This document shows positions 24,395 to 36,874 of a stretch of 64,000 nt of DNA, in pieces. The first letter of the stretch is position 1. The number at the start of each line of letters is the position of its first letter. The stretch lies in NCBI RefSeq assembly GCF_048569485.1, contig NC_134360.1, forward strand, positions 205,183,792 to 205,247,791, given 5' to 3'. The position numbers and the translations under genes were made by a program. The notes beneath the pieces are model-generated. The model saw only the letters and a program-made list of their open reading frames with translations. It made no database searches and had not been told where the DNA came from. Source of the DNA: Anomaloglossus baeobatrachus (lineage: Eukaryota; Chordata; Amphibia; Anura; Aromobatidae).

Positions 24395-24806
24395 CATGGT
24401 CTGGGTCTCCCATAGGAACGATGAAGAAAAAGAGAATTTTGTTTACTTACCGTAAATTCTTTTTCTTATAGTTCCGTAATGGGAGACCCAGCACCCTCCC
24501 TGTTGCCTGTTGGCAGTTTCTTGTTCCGCGTGTTATCACCGGCTGTTGTTGTAGACAGAGGCTCCGGTTGTTCCGGTTCTTGCTCTATCTCTACTTGTGG
24601 GTGGCTACTCTCCTTCAGCTTTTGCACTAAACTGGCTATATTTGGTTATCCAGGGGGTGTATATGCTCGGAGGGAGGGGCTACACTTTTTAGTGTAGTAC
24701 TTTGTGTGTCCTCCGGAGGCAGAAGCTATACACCCATGGTCTGGGTCTCCCATTACGGAACTATAAGAAAAAGAATTTACGGTAAGTAAACAAAATTCTC
24801 TTTTTT
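24395..24806 (+). other. DIRS C internal complementary region and right terminal repeat
   Basis: 24395-24490 carries 'gggtctcccataggaacgatg', then 'gtttacttaccgtaaa', then 'cgtaatgggagacccag', the two ends head to head. The terminal repeat with 'ctccggaggcagaagctata' follows. The element closes with 'tttacggtaagtaaacaaaa' near 24776-24800. Confidence 0.85.
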
Positions 24807-25528
24807 AGCAGTAGATTTATTTTCAAAAGATGAAATTACTTAAAAAAAAGAAAAAAAAGGGCCCCATAATGTGATACACAATTTCTACTGAAGGTGGCAA
24901 TACCGCACATGTGAGTGTAATTACTGATTGGCCACATGACAGTGCTCGGGAGGGAAGGAGTGCTATTTGACTTTTGCTTTGCAGCTTTTTCTAGGACACT
25001 TACGGACTCGATTTGCGGAGCCCCTGATGCAAATAAAAAGTGGAAAACCTCAAGTGACCCATTATTGGAATTTACACCCCTCTTGAAGTTCATCCATGGG
25101 TGTAGAGACTATTTTTACGCTTTTGGCGCTTTCAAAAAACAAACATGCAGTAGAAGTTGTAGTGTGAAAATTACAAATTTGCCATTGTAGTGCCAAACAC
25201 ATTATGCCCAGCTCGTGCTTCGGGAGCCACGTACTGGAACAATAAGTGCTCTCATCACTACGTTAATGTCTAACGTGGATGCAAGTGCGGTTTAGGTACA
25301 TTATAAGGCACAGAAGGGAGGAAGGGGGGCATTTGGATTTAGGAGCACAGATTTAGCTAGATTTCTTTTGCTGAGAGCCATGTCCCCTTTGCAGAGCCTT
25401 CGTGCTAACAGTAACTTGGACACTCCATTATATTTCTGTTAACAGGTGACTGGCCTGAGTAAGGACTTGTTTTTTTGTGGGTTGAGTTGAAGCTTTTATT
25501 GGTGGCATTTTGGGGTAGAGAACATTTT

Positions 25529-25925
25529 GGATCAGCTCACATTTATCCTGTACTCTACGCTGAGGACTTACATCAGGGTTTCAATCTATATATCTGAAAC
25601 GTGATTCAGATGAAGCCCCCGACGGATTCATTCACTATAATGAGGCAGCAGAGTTTTTATGGAGTCAGTTTGGTCTCTCTTTAGGTGTGTCCAGCTTTTC
25701 AAGCTTTTCAGGGGTGCACAAACCTGAGTCCAACCACGCTTTTGTACAAGCGATAAAAAGAGGGACATCGCAAGATCAAAGGCCAGAGTCCACTGTGACT
25801 CCCTGTGCCTCATTATAGAGAATCGTTCATCTCGGGTTCTGTCTGGATTACGTATTTCAGAGAGTTACATGGAAACCCTAATGTAAGCGCTCAGAGTAGA
25901 GCGCAGGATAAATGTGTGCCAATCC
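25529..25925. mobile_element. MITE of 397 bp with about 50-bp inverted ends
   Basis: The left end ('ggatcagctcacatttatcc', then 'tgtactctacgctgagg') and the right end (complement reading 'ggattggcacacatttatcc', then 'tgcgctctactctgag') are imperfect inverted copies. It lies inside the TTAACCC element. It is non-coding; the superfamily is unassigned. Confidence 0.7.
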
Positions 25926-26849
25926 TTTGTTTTTGTTTTATTTCTGTTTTATTCCCCTCACCTTATGGTGTAAGTGATTAGATGGTTTTATTCTTGGAGG
26001 TGGTGCTATTAAAGCGATACTAGATTTATATAGTTTTTTTTTTAGGTTTTGCATCTATCACACACTAAGAAACATTTTTTTTCTTTGCAAAAAAAACATA
26101 AGTTTTTGCATTGCTATATTTTGAGAGCTATGATTTTTGCCAAAAGAGTCTTGTTTTGGACAAGTGGACATTTTATTAGTTCCATTTTCAGGCACATAAT
26201 ATTTTTTGATCGCTTTCTATTCTGACTTTTAGTAGGTAGAATAACCATAAAACAGCTATTTAGGAATTGTTTTTTGGGAGCTTTCATTAGAATGAATCCT
26301 GCAAAATGATTTCTGCTGGATCCATTTTTTTTTTTAACATGGAGTCTATGGAGGATGTATCTATTTAACATATATGTTAATCTGATGTTTAAACTTTTTG
26401 TTTGTTTAGTCCCTATATTGGACTTTTATTACTCTAATTGCTGGTATAATATCTTTCAATGCACAGGCATCGCAACACATTATACCTGTCAGTCCTGCAC
26501 TGTCAAAAGCCTCTTAGACCACCCCCTCGAGATGAAGTTGTGGGGTGCCGATTGCACAGGAGAGAGTGCACTCCCTCTCCCAGCCTGCTAATTGTTGCTA
26601 TCGCTATTAATTGTGGTAATTAGGGGGTTGAATAGCTCGTTTTGAGTCGAGGATTGGCTGTCGAGCTCCTGGTGGTGATTGTGCGGAGACAGCTCCTGTA
26701 TCCCGTGCAATTGCCATGACGGACCGATACGTCATCGGTCGAGAACCCCTCTCCTACCATGACGTATAGGTACATCAAATGTTGTGAAGGGTTAAAGGAT
26801 GAAATAAATGTGTGTTTTTTCCACCAAGAAGTGAGCCATCTGGTACCTC

Positions 26850-27240
26850 CTATTTATATAATACACAATAGTTGGCACTATGCAGTCAGGCAGGTAACGT
26901 TCTTCTGACATTTACCAAACCCAGTCTCATCCATCAGACGCAGATAGAGAAGCGTGATCCATCACTGCCTGAACACGTCTCCCCCAGAGTCCAGTGGTGG
27001 CGGTGGCTTTACACCGCTCCATCTGACACTGTTGTACTTGGTGATGTACGGCTGTAGCTGTTCGGCCATGAAGCCCCCAGTGGGTGCAGTGTTTATGCTG
27101 ATGTTACCAGAGCAGGTCTGGACTCTGCAGTTATGGCGTCAGCAGAGTAATGGTGGCTTTTCTGCCCTCTGCTCCTCAGCACTTGGTCCCCCGTTCTGTA
27201 ACGTTAGGGAGTCTCCACTTTGTGGCTGATTTGAGTTGCT
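26850..27240 (+). mobile_element. Fragment of the same vertebrate DNA transposon as 16340-16740
   Basis: Text such as 'cttctgacatttaccaaaccca', 'agagaagcgtgatccatcactgcc' and 'cagagtccagtggtggcg' resembles the middle of a fish/frog non-autonomous transposon that I remember but cannot name with certainty. No intact end and no coding frame. Confidence 0.45.
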
Positions 27241-28460
27241 GTGGTTCCTTCTACTTCTCAGTAATCTCACTCACAAGTGAAGAGGAAGATATAAGAGGAA
27301 GACATGTAATGAACATACTTGTTACCCCAGTGGCTCCTATTACATGACCGCGCTGGTATCAGTGAGCTCTGCACCGCCACCTGTTCTGTGACATGTTAGT
27401 AACGGCAGACGGTATGGTAGTGGCCGGCTGTTATACATCGGGGACGAGAGGCGGGAAGTTATACATCAGGGGGCAAGGGGCCGGAGGACGGTCATACATC
27501 AGGGGCGAGGGAAGACACCACAGCATCTTCAAAAAAATGGAGCCAGAGATCGCAGTACGTGCATGCGCAGACTCCAGCACCATTTTAATGAAGACAGAAT
27601 ACTGTGGTAATGGGCACGTGCTGCAAACAACAGCAATGGTGGTGCTGTGCGATATTCAAATAAAGAAAAGGGGTAAAGCCAAGAGGACGCCGGAGGAGGA
27701 ATAAATGCCAAGGACCCGACCCACAAAGGCCCGCCCCTGCAGCATATGTCATATCAAAGTGCAGTGCATTTCTGGAACTTTGATTAAAGATATTTCTGCA
27801 ACCGAGCATCGGATCTTTCTATAACATATATGCCTGGATTCAGCATCTTACTGCCTGTATGGCACTGCCTTTACTTTATACAGCAAAATCATGGTGGTTG
27901 GCTCTCTTTAATAGGTTGCAATGTTTTCACAACTTGGAAGTTGTGCAAAAACATTGTGATTTTTGGCATTTACACCACCGTATCGTCCAGTTACACCAAT
28001 ACAAGCATACAATGCACAGCGCATTGGGCGGGAACAGGCGTGGTCATGTCCGCCCATCAAATTCATCATAGGTTACATCACTAAAGACATGTAACTTACT
28101 CCAGAAATTTCCCTAAAGTAGATGGATTTTTTTTTTCCAAGTATAGGGCATTGAAAGAAGGTTTTAAAATTTATTCTGTTTCTCTATAAATTTGATATTT
28201 TGTTTACTTTTTCATATTAAATAAGTCTGTTATTTTAAGTCTGAATGGCAGAACATGTGAAAGCCATGTCAGGATAGGGGAGTTAGCATGCAAGAACGAC
28301 ATTTTTTAATGGAAATCTACTGATATGTCATCAAACTAAGACTGCATGTCTACTTTTTGTTAGAATGGCTGCTGTATGTAAGCAGCAGCTCATCAGTAAG
28401 TGTGTGGTGAGATAATCTGCAATACAGAAAGGGCAGGTTATTATAAGCCACATACATCTC
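27241..28460. other. No gene recognised
   Basis: Mixed sequence. Three short 'atacatcagggg'-like repeats occur at 27430-27510. The frame at 27393-27704 (103 codons) covers these and a basic tail, with no recognisable domain. AT-rich DNA follows. No splice-supported exon was identified. Confidence 0.4.
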
Positions 28461-28468
28461 ACCGGCTA

Positions 28469-28778
28469 GTGAAGATTCACACTTGCGAGTGACTCGCGCA
28501 ACTCTTGTATTGTATCACCCGGCGCGGTCTGCCGCTCTCCGGACAGGAGCGTCTCCACTACATAGAAATACAAGCAGCTGACCTGTTCCTGTCCGGAAAG
28601 TGTGCGGGCTCCGCTACATAGAAATACATGCAGCTAACCGGCTCCTGTCTGGAGAGTGTGCGGCCTCCACTACATAGAAATACATGCAGCTGACCCACTC
28701 CTGTCCGTAGAGTGTGCGGCTGTGCCGGGTGATGCGATGCAAGACTCGCACGAGTCACTCGCAAGTATGACTCCGGCC
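28469..28778. mobile_element. MITE with three internal 60-bp repeats
   Basis: The ends 'cacttgcgagtgactcgcgc' and 'cgcacgagtcactcgcaagt' are inverted partners, with TAA after the right end. Inside are three tandem units of about 60-63 bases built on 'tacatagaaatacatgcagc' and 'ctcctgtccggagagtgtgcg'. Non-coding. Confidence 0.75.
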
Positions 28779-28903
28779 TAAGGTAACTGCCATTTATATA
28801 CAGAAATGAATGAGCCTCAGAAAAACCTTATCTGCTCAAAAAGGAATGTTATGCCATAAACATTTCTTTAGTGGGACGTAATCTGTTAAAACCATTAGTA
28901 ATC

Positions 28904-30122
28904 TTAACCCCTTCACCCCCAGGCAATTTTCCATCTTTTCCTTTCTGCTACCCTTCTTCCGAGAGCTGTAACTTTTTTATTTTTACATCAATCTTGCCAT
29001 ATGGGGCTTATTTTTTGCGGGACGAGTTGTACTTTTAAATGATACCATACGTTTTACCATATAGTGTACTGGAAAATGGCAAAAAAAATCCAAGTGCAGA
29101 AAAATTGCAAAAGTGCAATTGCACAATTATTTTGGGATATTTTCACCGTGTTCACTATATGGTAAAACTGATCAGTTGGTGTGATTCCTCAGGTCGGTAC
29201 GAGTTCAAAGACACCAAACATATATGGTTTACTGTTATCTAAGGGGTTAAAAAAATTCAGCCGTTTGTCCAAAAAAAATTGCCGCACTTTTTGCACCAGT
29301 TTCTGAAAACCGTAGCATTCTCATTTTTCAGGATTTGGGGCTCAGTGATGGATTATGTTTTGCATCTTGAGCTGACATTTTTGAATGATACCATTTTTGC
29401 ACAGATGCTACGTTTTGATTTCTTGTTATTGCATTTTGTGCAACATTTGCGGTGACCAAGAAACAAAAATTTGGCGTTTGGAATTTTTTGATGCTACGCT
29501 TTTAAACAATCAGATTAATTAACTTTATATTTTGATAGATCGGGCATTTCTAAACGTGGCGATACTAAATACATGTATATATATTTTTTTAACCCTTTAA
29601 TTTTCAATGGGGCGAACAGGGGGTCATTTGAACTTTTAGGATTTTTTTTAAACTTTTTTTTTTTTAATTTTACTAGTCCCTCTAGGGGACTATAAGGATC
29701 AGCAGTCTGATCGCTCATTTATTTCTGTAGATCAGAGCAACATTGCTCTGATCTGCAGAAAAGCAGCTCTCCTCTCACACATGGCGCTCTGCTGTGAGTA
29801 AAAGGAACTGATTCATGATAGCTACAGGAGTACAGGAGTCGTCACATGACCCTGTGCTACCATGGCAACCATCGGATCCACATGATCACATCACGTGACT
29901 TCCGATGGCACCGGGTAAGTGAATGCTTACTGTGGCTGGGATGTACACCACACTGTCACATTTTGACAATGAGGTCCAAGAGGTTAATAGGCATGAGTGG
30001 AGAGCATATCCACTCGTGCCTGATAGCCGCACATGTCAGCTGTTTAAGCCTGCAATTGGGAGTGAGTATACCGACATAAGGCAGGACATACCCAGTACGT
30101 CCAATGTCGGTAAGAGGTTAAA
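28904..30122 (+). mobile_element. TTAACCCCTTCA-ended DNA repeat, nearly full length
   Basis: It starts 'ttaaccccttcacccccagg' and ends 'acccagtacgtccaatgtcg' then 'gtaagaggttaa'. The body has 'tgcgggacgagttgtacttt' and an inverted pair 'accatatagtgtactgg'/'gttcactatatggtaaaac' near 29057-29165. It is non-coding, about 1.2 kb. I recall this style of repeat as abundant in frogs (memory, not a search). Confidence 0.65.
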
Positions 30123-31690
30123 AAAATCTTTTTCCAGCAGAGCAGTCTAAAGGGAAAAAGGTTTTTTTGTGGAGTGAGCTATATCAGTATAAGGAGACTT
30201 GTAGGCCATGCAATGCTCGTTTTCACTTTAAATATGCAAATAGAAAGGAACAAAATGAGATCTTCAGCTCCACCTATTAAGCTGACACTGACCAAACTCT
30301 GATGACTCTGGTGGAAAATACTGATGAAACTCTGATCAACCACTGAGGACTCTAAGTTCTTTTAAACAATTTTTTTCTATCCTGGATAACACGGTACAAA
30401 GATATATTTTACCTGGATGAAATTCGGAGAGTTTTTGTGTATGAGAAAAGTCACTGACGTGTGAAGAAGGAATAAGATGCATCATATCTGTTGCAGGTCG
30501 ATGACTCTTAATATATTTAGCACATCTCGGGCAGCGTTCACACCAGTGACTGAAATCTGATGCAGCCATCAGCTGATAGAGACATCTGCTATATATATGC
30601 CAATTTCTGCTGCAAGGTGAAGTGGATCCATTGGGCTTTAATTTGTCTGTAAAGGTTGTGCTTCTTCTCTTACTGTAAATACTTTTCTGCCAAAACAGAC
30701 AGAAGTTTTCTCTACCGGCCAATCTAAAAAATATTTGCTTTTGGAGCACAGAAGCTTCTTCATCAGGCAAATTTACAAATGAAGCTCATTTACGAATTAT
30801 CGGCTAAATAAATAGGCTGCCAGTCATCCGACTAAGGAGCAAAACGTTGTCCATTGGGTGACAGATGATTGTGCTGATGATTTATCTGTGCTAGAGTTAT
30901 TGAGAATCGAATCACAGGATCTGGTCTATTGAGCTTGTCAGTAATCAGAGAATCATCAGTAATCTGAGAGCCCCGAGATCCGCGGAAGAAGGAGATGGTT
31001 CTCAGAGCGTCCAGTGGCCACAGATTACTGACATGGCCAATATACTGGGTCAAGCAAATCAATTTGTACCAACTGTATTCTGTACGCCTGGAAGTGCGAT
31101 GGTCGGGGGGTCGAGAAAGACAAATGATGGACGATCGATTGGATGTGGCCGATCAGCGGTTGTTTAACAGACATGATTGGCCATTGTAAGCACACTGTGC
31201 ATCCCTCTTCCTATAAGACAATATGCAGATGAGAGCAACTGGACCCTTCATTCCCATAGTTTACAATTACTGGCTGATCGGCCACCAATGATACACTTTA
31301 GTTTAGGGCTACACAGCGGCATGTGCGGGCGACATCTAGATCATGCATCTTATTGCTACATTGAAAGACAAATGTTTCCAAATGTGTTTGATTTTCCATT
31401 TTTCTTTATTGCAGGAAAATAAAGAAGATGACACAAAGTTATATTTATAATATTCTACCTTGTATTACTGACATATTGACTATACTTATAAATGTGAGGT
31501 TCTTAGTGCACATTTTAACCAAAATGTGCAAGCCCATCTGCCAACGACAAGGCGACCTCATCAGATGGGGCCCTACACTAACCTATTTATTGTATTTATA
31601 ATATTATTATTATTATCCTAGTACCATAGTCATTACTATTACAATATTTTTATACTTATTATTACTATCATTACTCTAATACTAAAAGAT
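30123..31690. other. Unassigned stretch with a 144-codon minus-strand frame
   Basis: No gene is recognised. The minus frame at 30336-30770 (144 codons) has a 'RCPRCAKYIKSH' segment with a Cys-x-x-Cys pair but no family I know. Nearby 'gcctgatgaagaagcttctg' on the minus strand resembles text common in frog repeats. 31120-31300 has short inverted 'ggccgatcagc'/'gctgatcggcc' motifs. It may be repeat-derived. Confidence 0.35.
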
Positions 31691-31702
31691 CACTAGAATT
31701 AA

Positions 31703-31848
31703 AGCTGTTGATCCAGAAGAAGGCGAAAACCCCACGGACACATTCAGCCAATTTGTGTCTCAAGGGGAAAAATTCCTTCTCGACCCCGGGAAAAGGCGAT
31801 CAGTCCGAGAACCCTGGATCAAAGCTGCTGGTGCTTAATAATGTATTA

Positions 31849-31889
<41 letters not shown>

Positions 31890-32674
31890 TATAACTAATA
31901 ATATTGTAATTTCATTTATATTATTATTTTTTTTAAATACTATTTCTATCATTTTTAATTATTCTTTCTAATATTATGTTTATTATTACTAAAATTTCCA
32001 TTATTTCTCTATTTCCTATTAATTAGATGCCTATTCCTAAAACTGTTGATCCAGAAGAAGGCGAAAACCCCCGGACACATTCAGCCAATTTGTGTCTCAG
32101 GGGGAAAAATTCCTTCTCGACCCCGGGAAAAAGCGATCAGTCCGAGAACCCTGGATCAAATCCCCTAATACCTATTAATTATATACTAATTATTCTAGTT
32201 ATTACTATAAATACTGTAATATTATTATTACTATTATTTATGCTATTTTTAGTTTGTTGCTATTTTACTGATCTTATTACTATTCTATTATTATTATTAT
32301 TCTACTCTGTAATTTTATTCTAGGTATCTTTGGATTATTGCTATTTTATTATTACTAACATTTGTATTGATATTTTACTAAAATTATAACTTAGATTTCC
32401 ATTCCTAAAGCTGTTGATCCAAAAGAAGGCAAAAACCCCTGGACACATTCAGCCAATTTGTGTCTCAGGGGGAAAAATTCCTTCTCGACCCCGGGAAAAG
32501 GCGATCAGTCCGAGGACCCTGGATCAAATCCCCTAATACCTATTAATTATATACTAATTATTCTAGTCATTACTATAAATACTGTAATATTATTTTTACT
32601 ACTATTATTACTACTACTACTATGATTTATGCTATTTTTAGTTTGTTGCTATTTTACTGATCCTATTACTATTC

Positions 32675-32706
<32 letters not shown>

Positions 32707-32951
32707 ATTATTATTCTACTCGGTAAGATTTTATTCTACGTATCTTTGGATTATTGCTACTTTATTATTACTATTACTAACATTTATATTGATATTTTAC
32801 TAAAATTATAACTTAGATTCCTATTCCTAAAGCTGTTGATCCAAAAGAAGGCAAAAAAAACCCCGGACACATTCAGCCAATTTGTGTCTCAGGGGGAAAA
32901 ATTCCTTCTTGACCCCGGGAAAAGGCGATCAGTCCGAGGACCCTGGATCAA
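31703..32951 (+). repeat. Four-copy tandem repeat with a conserved 120-bp core
   Basis: Cores start near 31703, 32041, 32409 and 32831. Each begins 'gctgttgatcca' or similar and contains 'ggacacattcagccaatttg', 'aaaaattccttctcgacccc' and 'ccctggatcaaa'. Spacing is about 338, 368 and 422 bases. Between cores lie ATT-rich spacers with ATT microsatellites that vary in length. Cores 2, 3 and 4 also share flanking 'cctattaattatatactaat' text. Non-coding; the unit may derive from an interspersed repeat then amplified in tandem. Confidence 0.8.
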
Positions 32952-33191
32952 ACTGCTTATTTTTATGGCTCTAATTATCATTATTATACAATTACTGTTA
33001 GAGTTACTTCTCTTCTTATTATATTAGATATTATATTACTGCTTCTATTATATGTCTTTTTAATATTTTGCATACATTTATAACCTATTTCTAAGCCTAA
33101 TAATTACTATTTTATGTTAATTATTATTATACTTACCAAATTTTATGCTGTTGATGTTCTTACAGCTTGTATGATGGGGCCACACAGTCCA

Positions 33192-34361
33192 TCAGCGTCT
33201 CATCACTTTGAGGAGGTTGCTCCATATGGTATTTCTTATTCCACTGATATTGGTGCTGATATAGTTGAACATGGACTGCAGGCGGCTCATCTGGCTCCGT
33301 GTCGGCTGGTTCCGAACTCGTCTTCGTGCCGGCTGGTTTTGAACCCGTTGTCTTTTTGCTTGCTGGTTTTGAACCTGTTGTCTTTTTTCCGGCTGGTTCT
33401 GAACTTGTTGTCTTTTTGCCGGCTGGTTCTGAAGTCGTTTTCTCTTTGTCGGCTGGTTCTGAACTCCTGTTGTATTTTGCACTGTTGCTTGTTTAGCTCC
33501 TGAATTTTTCTTTTTAGTGTCTTTGTCATCTTCTTCCAGGTCTTTCACCTCCCGATACTTCATTGGATCGGATACCAACACTTCATTCCACTGCTTTGAC
33601 GTCTTCTTAGTGTATTCTTTCTCATCTTCTTCCAGGTCTTTCACCTCCCGATACTTCATAGGTTCGGATATCCTCACTTCATTCCACTGCTCTGACGTCT
33701 TCTTAGTGTATTCTTTCTCATCTTCTTCCAGGTCTTTCACCTCCCGATACTTCATAGGTTCGGATATCCTCACTTCATTCCACTGCTCTGACATCTTCTT
33801 AGTGTATTCTTTCTCATCTTCTTTCAGGTCTTTCACCTCCCGATACTTCATAGGTTCGGATATCCTCACTTCATTCCACTGCTCTGACATCTTCTTAGTG
33901 TCTTTCTCATCTTCTTCCAGGTCTTTCACCTCCCGATACTTCATAGGTTCGGATATCCTCACTTCATTCCACTGCTCTGACGTCTTCTTAGTGTCTTTCT
34001 CATCTTCTTCCAGGTCTTTCACCTCCCGATACTTCATAGGTTCGGATATCCTCACTTCATTCCACTGCTCTGACGTCTTCTTAGTGTCTTTCTCATCTTC
34101 TTCCAGGTCTTTCACCTCCCGATACTTCATAGGTTCGGATATCCTCACTTCATTCCACTGCTGTGACGTCTTCTTAGTGTCTTCTTTCTCATATTCTTCC
34201 TGGTTTTTCACCTCCATTGGTTCCGGTATCTCCTCTTCATTTTGCTGTTCTGGCGTCACAGATGGCGGCTCTGGCGTCACTGATGGCAGGTCGGGTCTTT
34301 TTTCTTCTACAGGAAATGGAAGATATTTTTTCTGGGCTTCGCGGTTGGTCGGCATCAGGCG
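33192..34361 (-). CDS. Coding exon 4 of an uncharacterised Lys/Glu-rich repeat protein
   Basis: This exon follows an acceptor ('cttttctcag' on the minus strand) at 34362 and runs 389 codons to a TGA at 33192-33194. It starts RLMPTNREAQKKY, then has an acidic Pro/Glu stretch. Seven tandem repeats of 31-32 residues follow, each 'QWNEVRISEPMKYREVKDL' plus 'EEDEKDTKK' or 'EEDEKEYTKK'. Then come about five basic 'VQNQPAKRQQ'-like units and a tail ending 'NLLKVMRR'. Joined to exons 1-3 in phase, it predicts about 453 residues. No signal peptide or transmembrane segment is seen. The charged repeats suggest a structural or binding role, but I recognise no family and assign no function. The repeats vary only slightly, so copy number may be polymorphic. 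A strong donor-like site ('ttg' then 'gtaagtata') lies at 33138, 53 bases after the stop, so a 3' untranslated intron is possible. Confidence 0.7.
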   Translation of the reverse strand, partial: RLMPTNREAQKKYLPFPVEEKRPDLPSVTPEPPSVTPEQQNEEEIPEPMEVKNQEEYEKEDTKKTSQQWNEVRISEPMKYREVKDLEEDEKDTKKTSEQWNEVRISEPMKYREVKDLEEDEKDTKKTSEQWNEVRISEPMKYREVKDLEEDEKDTKKMSEQWNEVRISEPMKYREVKDLKEDEKEYTKKMSEQWNEVRISEPMKYREVKDLEEDEKEYTKKTSEQWNEVRISEPMKYREVKDLEEDEKEYTKKTSKQWNEVLVSDPMKYREVKDLEEDDKDTKKKNSGAKQATVQNTTGVQNQPTKRKRLQNQPAKRQQVQNQPEKRQQVQNQQAKRQRVQNQPARRRVRNQPTRSQMSRLQSMFNYISTNISGIRNTIWSNLLKVMRR

Positions 34362-34455
34362 CTGAGAAAAGAAGAGTTAGTTAATTGTCTGCTGAGACGT
34401 TACTTTATATCTATGGACAAAACATGAGGACATAACATTTGGTGTGATCGGTTAC

Positions 34456-34541
34456 CTCCATGTTGAAGATCGGTGATGGGAGGAATCTCGTTCTGTAGAT
34501 GAGCAGCTGGTTTTCCACCTCCTCCTTGGTGCTGGGACGAG
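34456..34541 (-). CDS. Coding exon 3 of the repeat-protein gene
   Basis: This is an 86-base exon between 'ttttctccag' and a 'gtaacc' donor (minus strand). Read in phase from exon 2 it gives SRPSTKEEVENQLLIYR followed by TRFLPSPIFNME, and it ends on a codon boundary. The phase agrees on both sides. Confidence 0.65.
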
Positions 34542-34845
34542 CTGGAGAGAAAACACAAGCAGATAATGGGATCCATCATACAATGTTAAATCCTTAAAAT
34601 TACAGGAAAATTCCTTTAACCCAAACCACTGTGACCTGCTGGATTCTGAATGATTCTGTGCACGGAAAATCACACAAATTACTATGGAAAACTTTTTTCT
34701 AACTGACTTTCTGATGAATCTGCAATGTGCTGTAATTCTGTGCTGGATTAATACATGTTCTGGATTATTAAATGCTGGATTATAGGAATGACACTTTATT
34801 CTCAGATTAACTGGAAATTCTTGTTATATAAAATAATAATCTCAC

Positions 34846-34894
34846 ATGAGAAGTATCCAGATCCGAAGACGCAGTCCTGGCGGCGGTTGACGTC
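34846..34894 (-). CDS. Coding exon 2 of the repeat-protein gene
   Basis: This is a 49-base exon between 'gttttctttag' and a 'gtgaga' donor. It encodes DVNRRQDCVFGSGYFS and leaves one base that completes a Ser codon with exon 3. The small size and consistent phase make a real exon more likely than chance. Confidence 0.6.
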
Positions 34895-34984
34895 CTAAAG
34901 AAAACAGAATCCGGTGAGTGTCCACTTATCACTCATCAGGGATGGACAATAGGACGAGGGTCCGTGTATAATAAAGCTGCGGAC

Positions 34985-35049
34985 CTCCATAGAGCTGCGG
35001 CTCCGTGCCATCTTGTAAATATCGTGCATTGATAACTCCATAGTAAAGT
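34985..35049 (-). CDS. Start exon (coding exon 1) of the repeat-protein gene
   Basis: The acceptor 'ttggattcacag' is followed by 'actttact' and an ATG at 35039-35041. Nineteen codons follow (MELSMHDIYKMARSRSSME), ending at a 'gtccgc' donor, which is a weak match to consensus. The end phase fits exon 2. I chose this ATG because it is the first after the acceptor and gives an uninterrupted joined frame. Confidence 0.55.
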
Positions 35050-35280
35050 CTGTGAATCCAAAAAGATATAGTCACAGATCTGCTAAAGACACAAACACTG
35101 CAGATCCCACACATATTCACAGTGAGCGTCCCCCAGGTAATCGGACCCCATTACACCCATACATGGAGGCCACATGATCAAATCAAGTCTTTACTGGGTG
35201 TTTGTAGTCTCCAGTATAGGTAATACCACATGGAAAACATTGTACATTGGATTGTACTGGGGCCTGTATATAAAGATATA

Positions 35281-36874
<1,594 letters not shown>

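Larger units (their letters stand above)
19077..24806 (+). mobile_element. DIRS-like retrotransposon C
   Basis: The skeleton is complete at about 5.7 kb. The left terminal repeat begins 'ttcttcatcgttcctatggg'. The right repeat at about 24625-24755 is its inverted copy over about 150 bases with few differences. An internal complementary region lies at 24395-24490. Parts in order are a leader (19200-20200), a gag-like stretch (20300-21500), RT (21800-22250), RNase H (22540-22960), a linker and a YR (23330-24330). It is a broken fossil with about six to ten breaks, but long frames survive and its ends are well preserved, so it is fairly young. It lies inside an older TTAACCC-ended element. Confidence 0.9.
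18226..26795 (+). mobile_element. Old TTAACCCTTCA-ended element, split by DIRS C and a MITE
   Basis: The left end 'ttaacccttcaagtg' (18226) and right end 'tgtgaagggttaa' (26795) are inverted partners. The body includes two diverged tandem blocks with 'taccccatatgtggtggaaaac'-type text near 18390-18420 and 18768-18792. Related text follows after 24806, then 'ttttgcattgctatattttgag' near 26105, and 'accatgacgtataggtaca' at the right. Removing DIRS C (19077-24806) and the MITE (25529-25925) leaves about 2.4 kb. No coding frame is seen. This looks like a common non-autonomous frog transposon; similar ends mark the element at 28904-30122. Confidence 0.65.

Noticed and set aside
30336-30770. 144-codon minus-strand frame as a gene
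   Set aside because: No recognisable domain, no clear splice sites and repeat-like surroundings. Left as unassigned.
33517-34365. 282-codon plus-strand frame (Ser/Phe-rich)
   Set aside because: It is the antisense shadow of the minus-strand repeat exon, which has splice signals and a charged, in-frame repeat.
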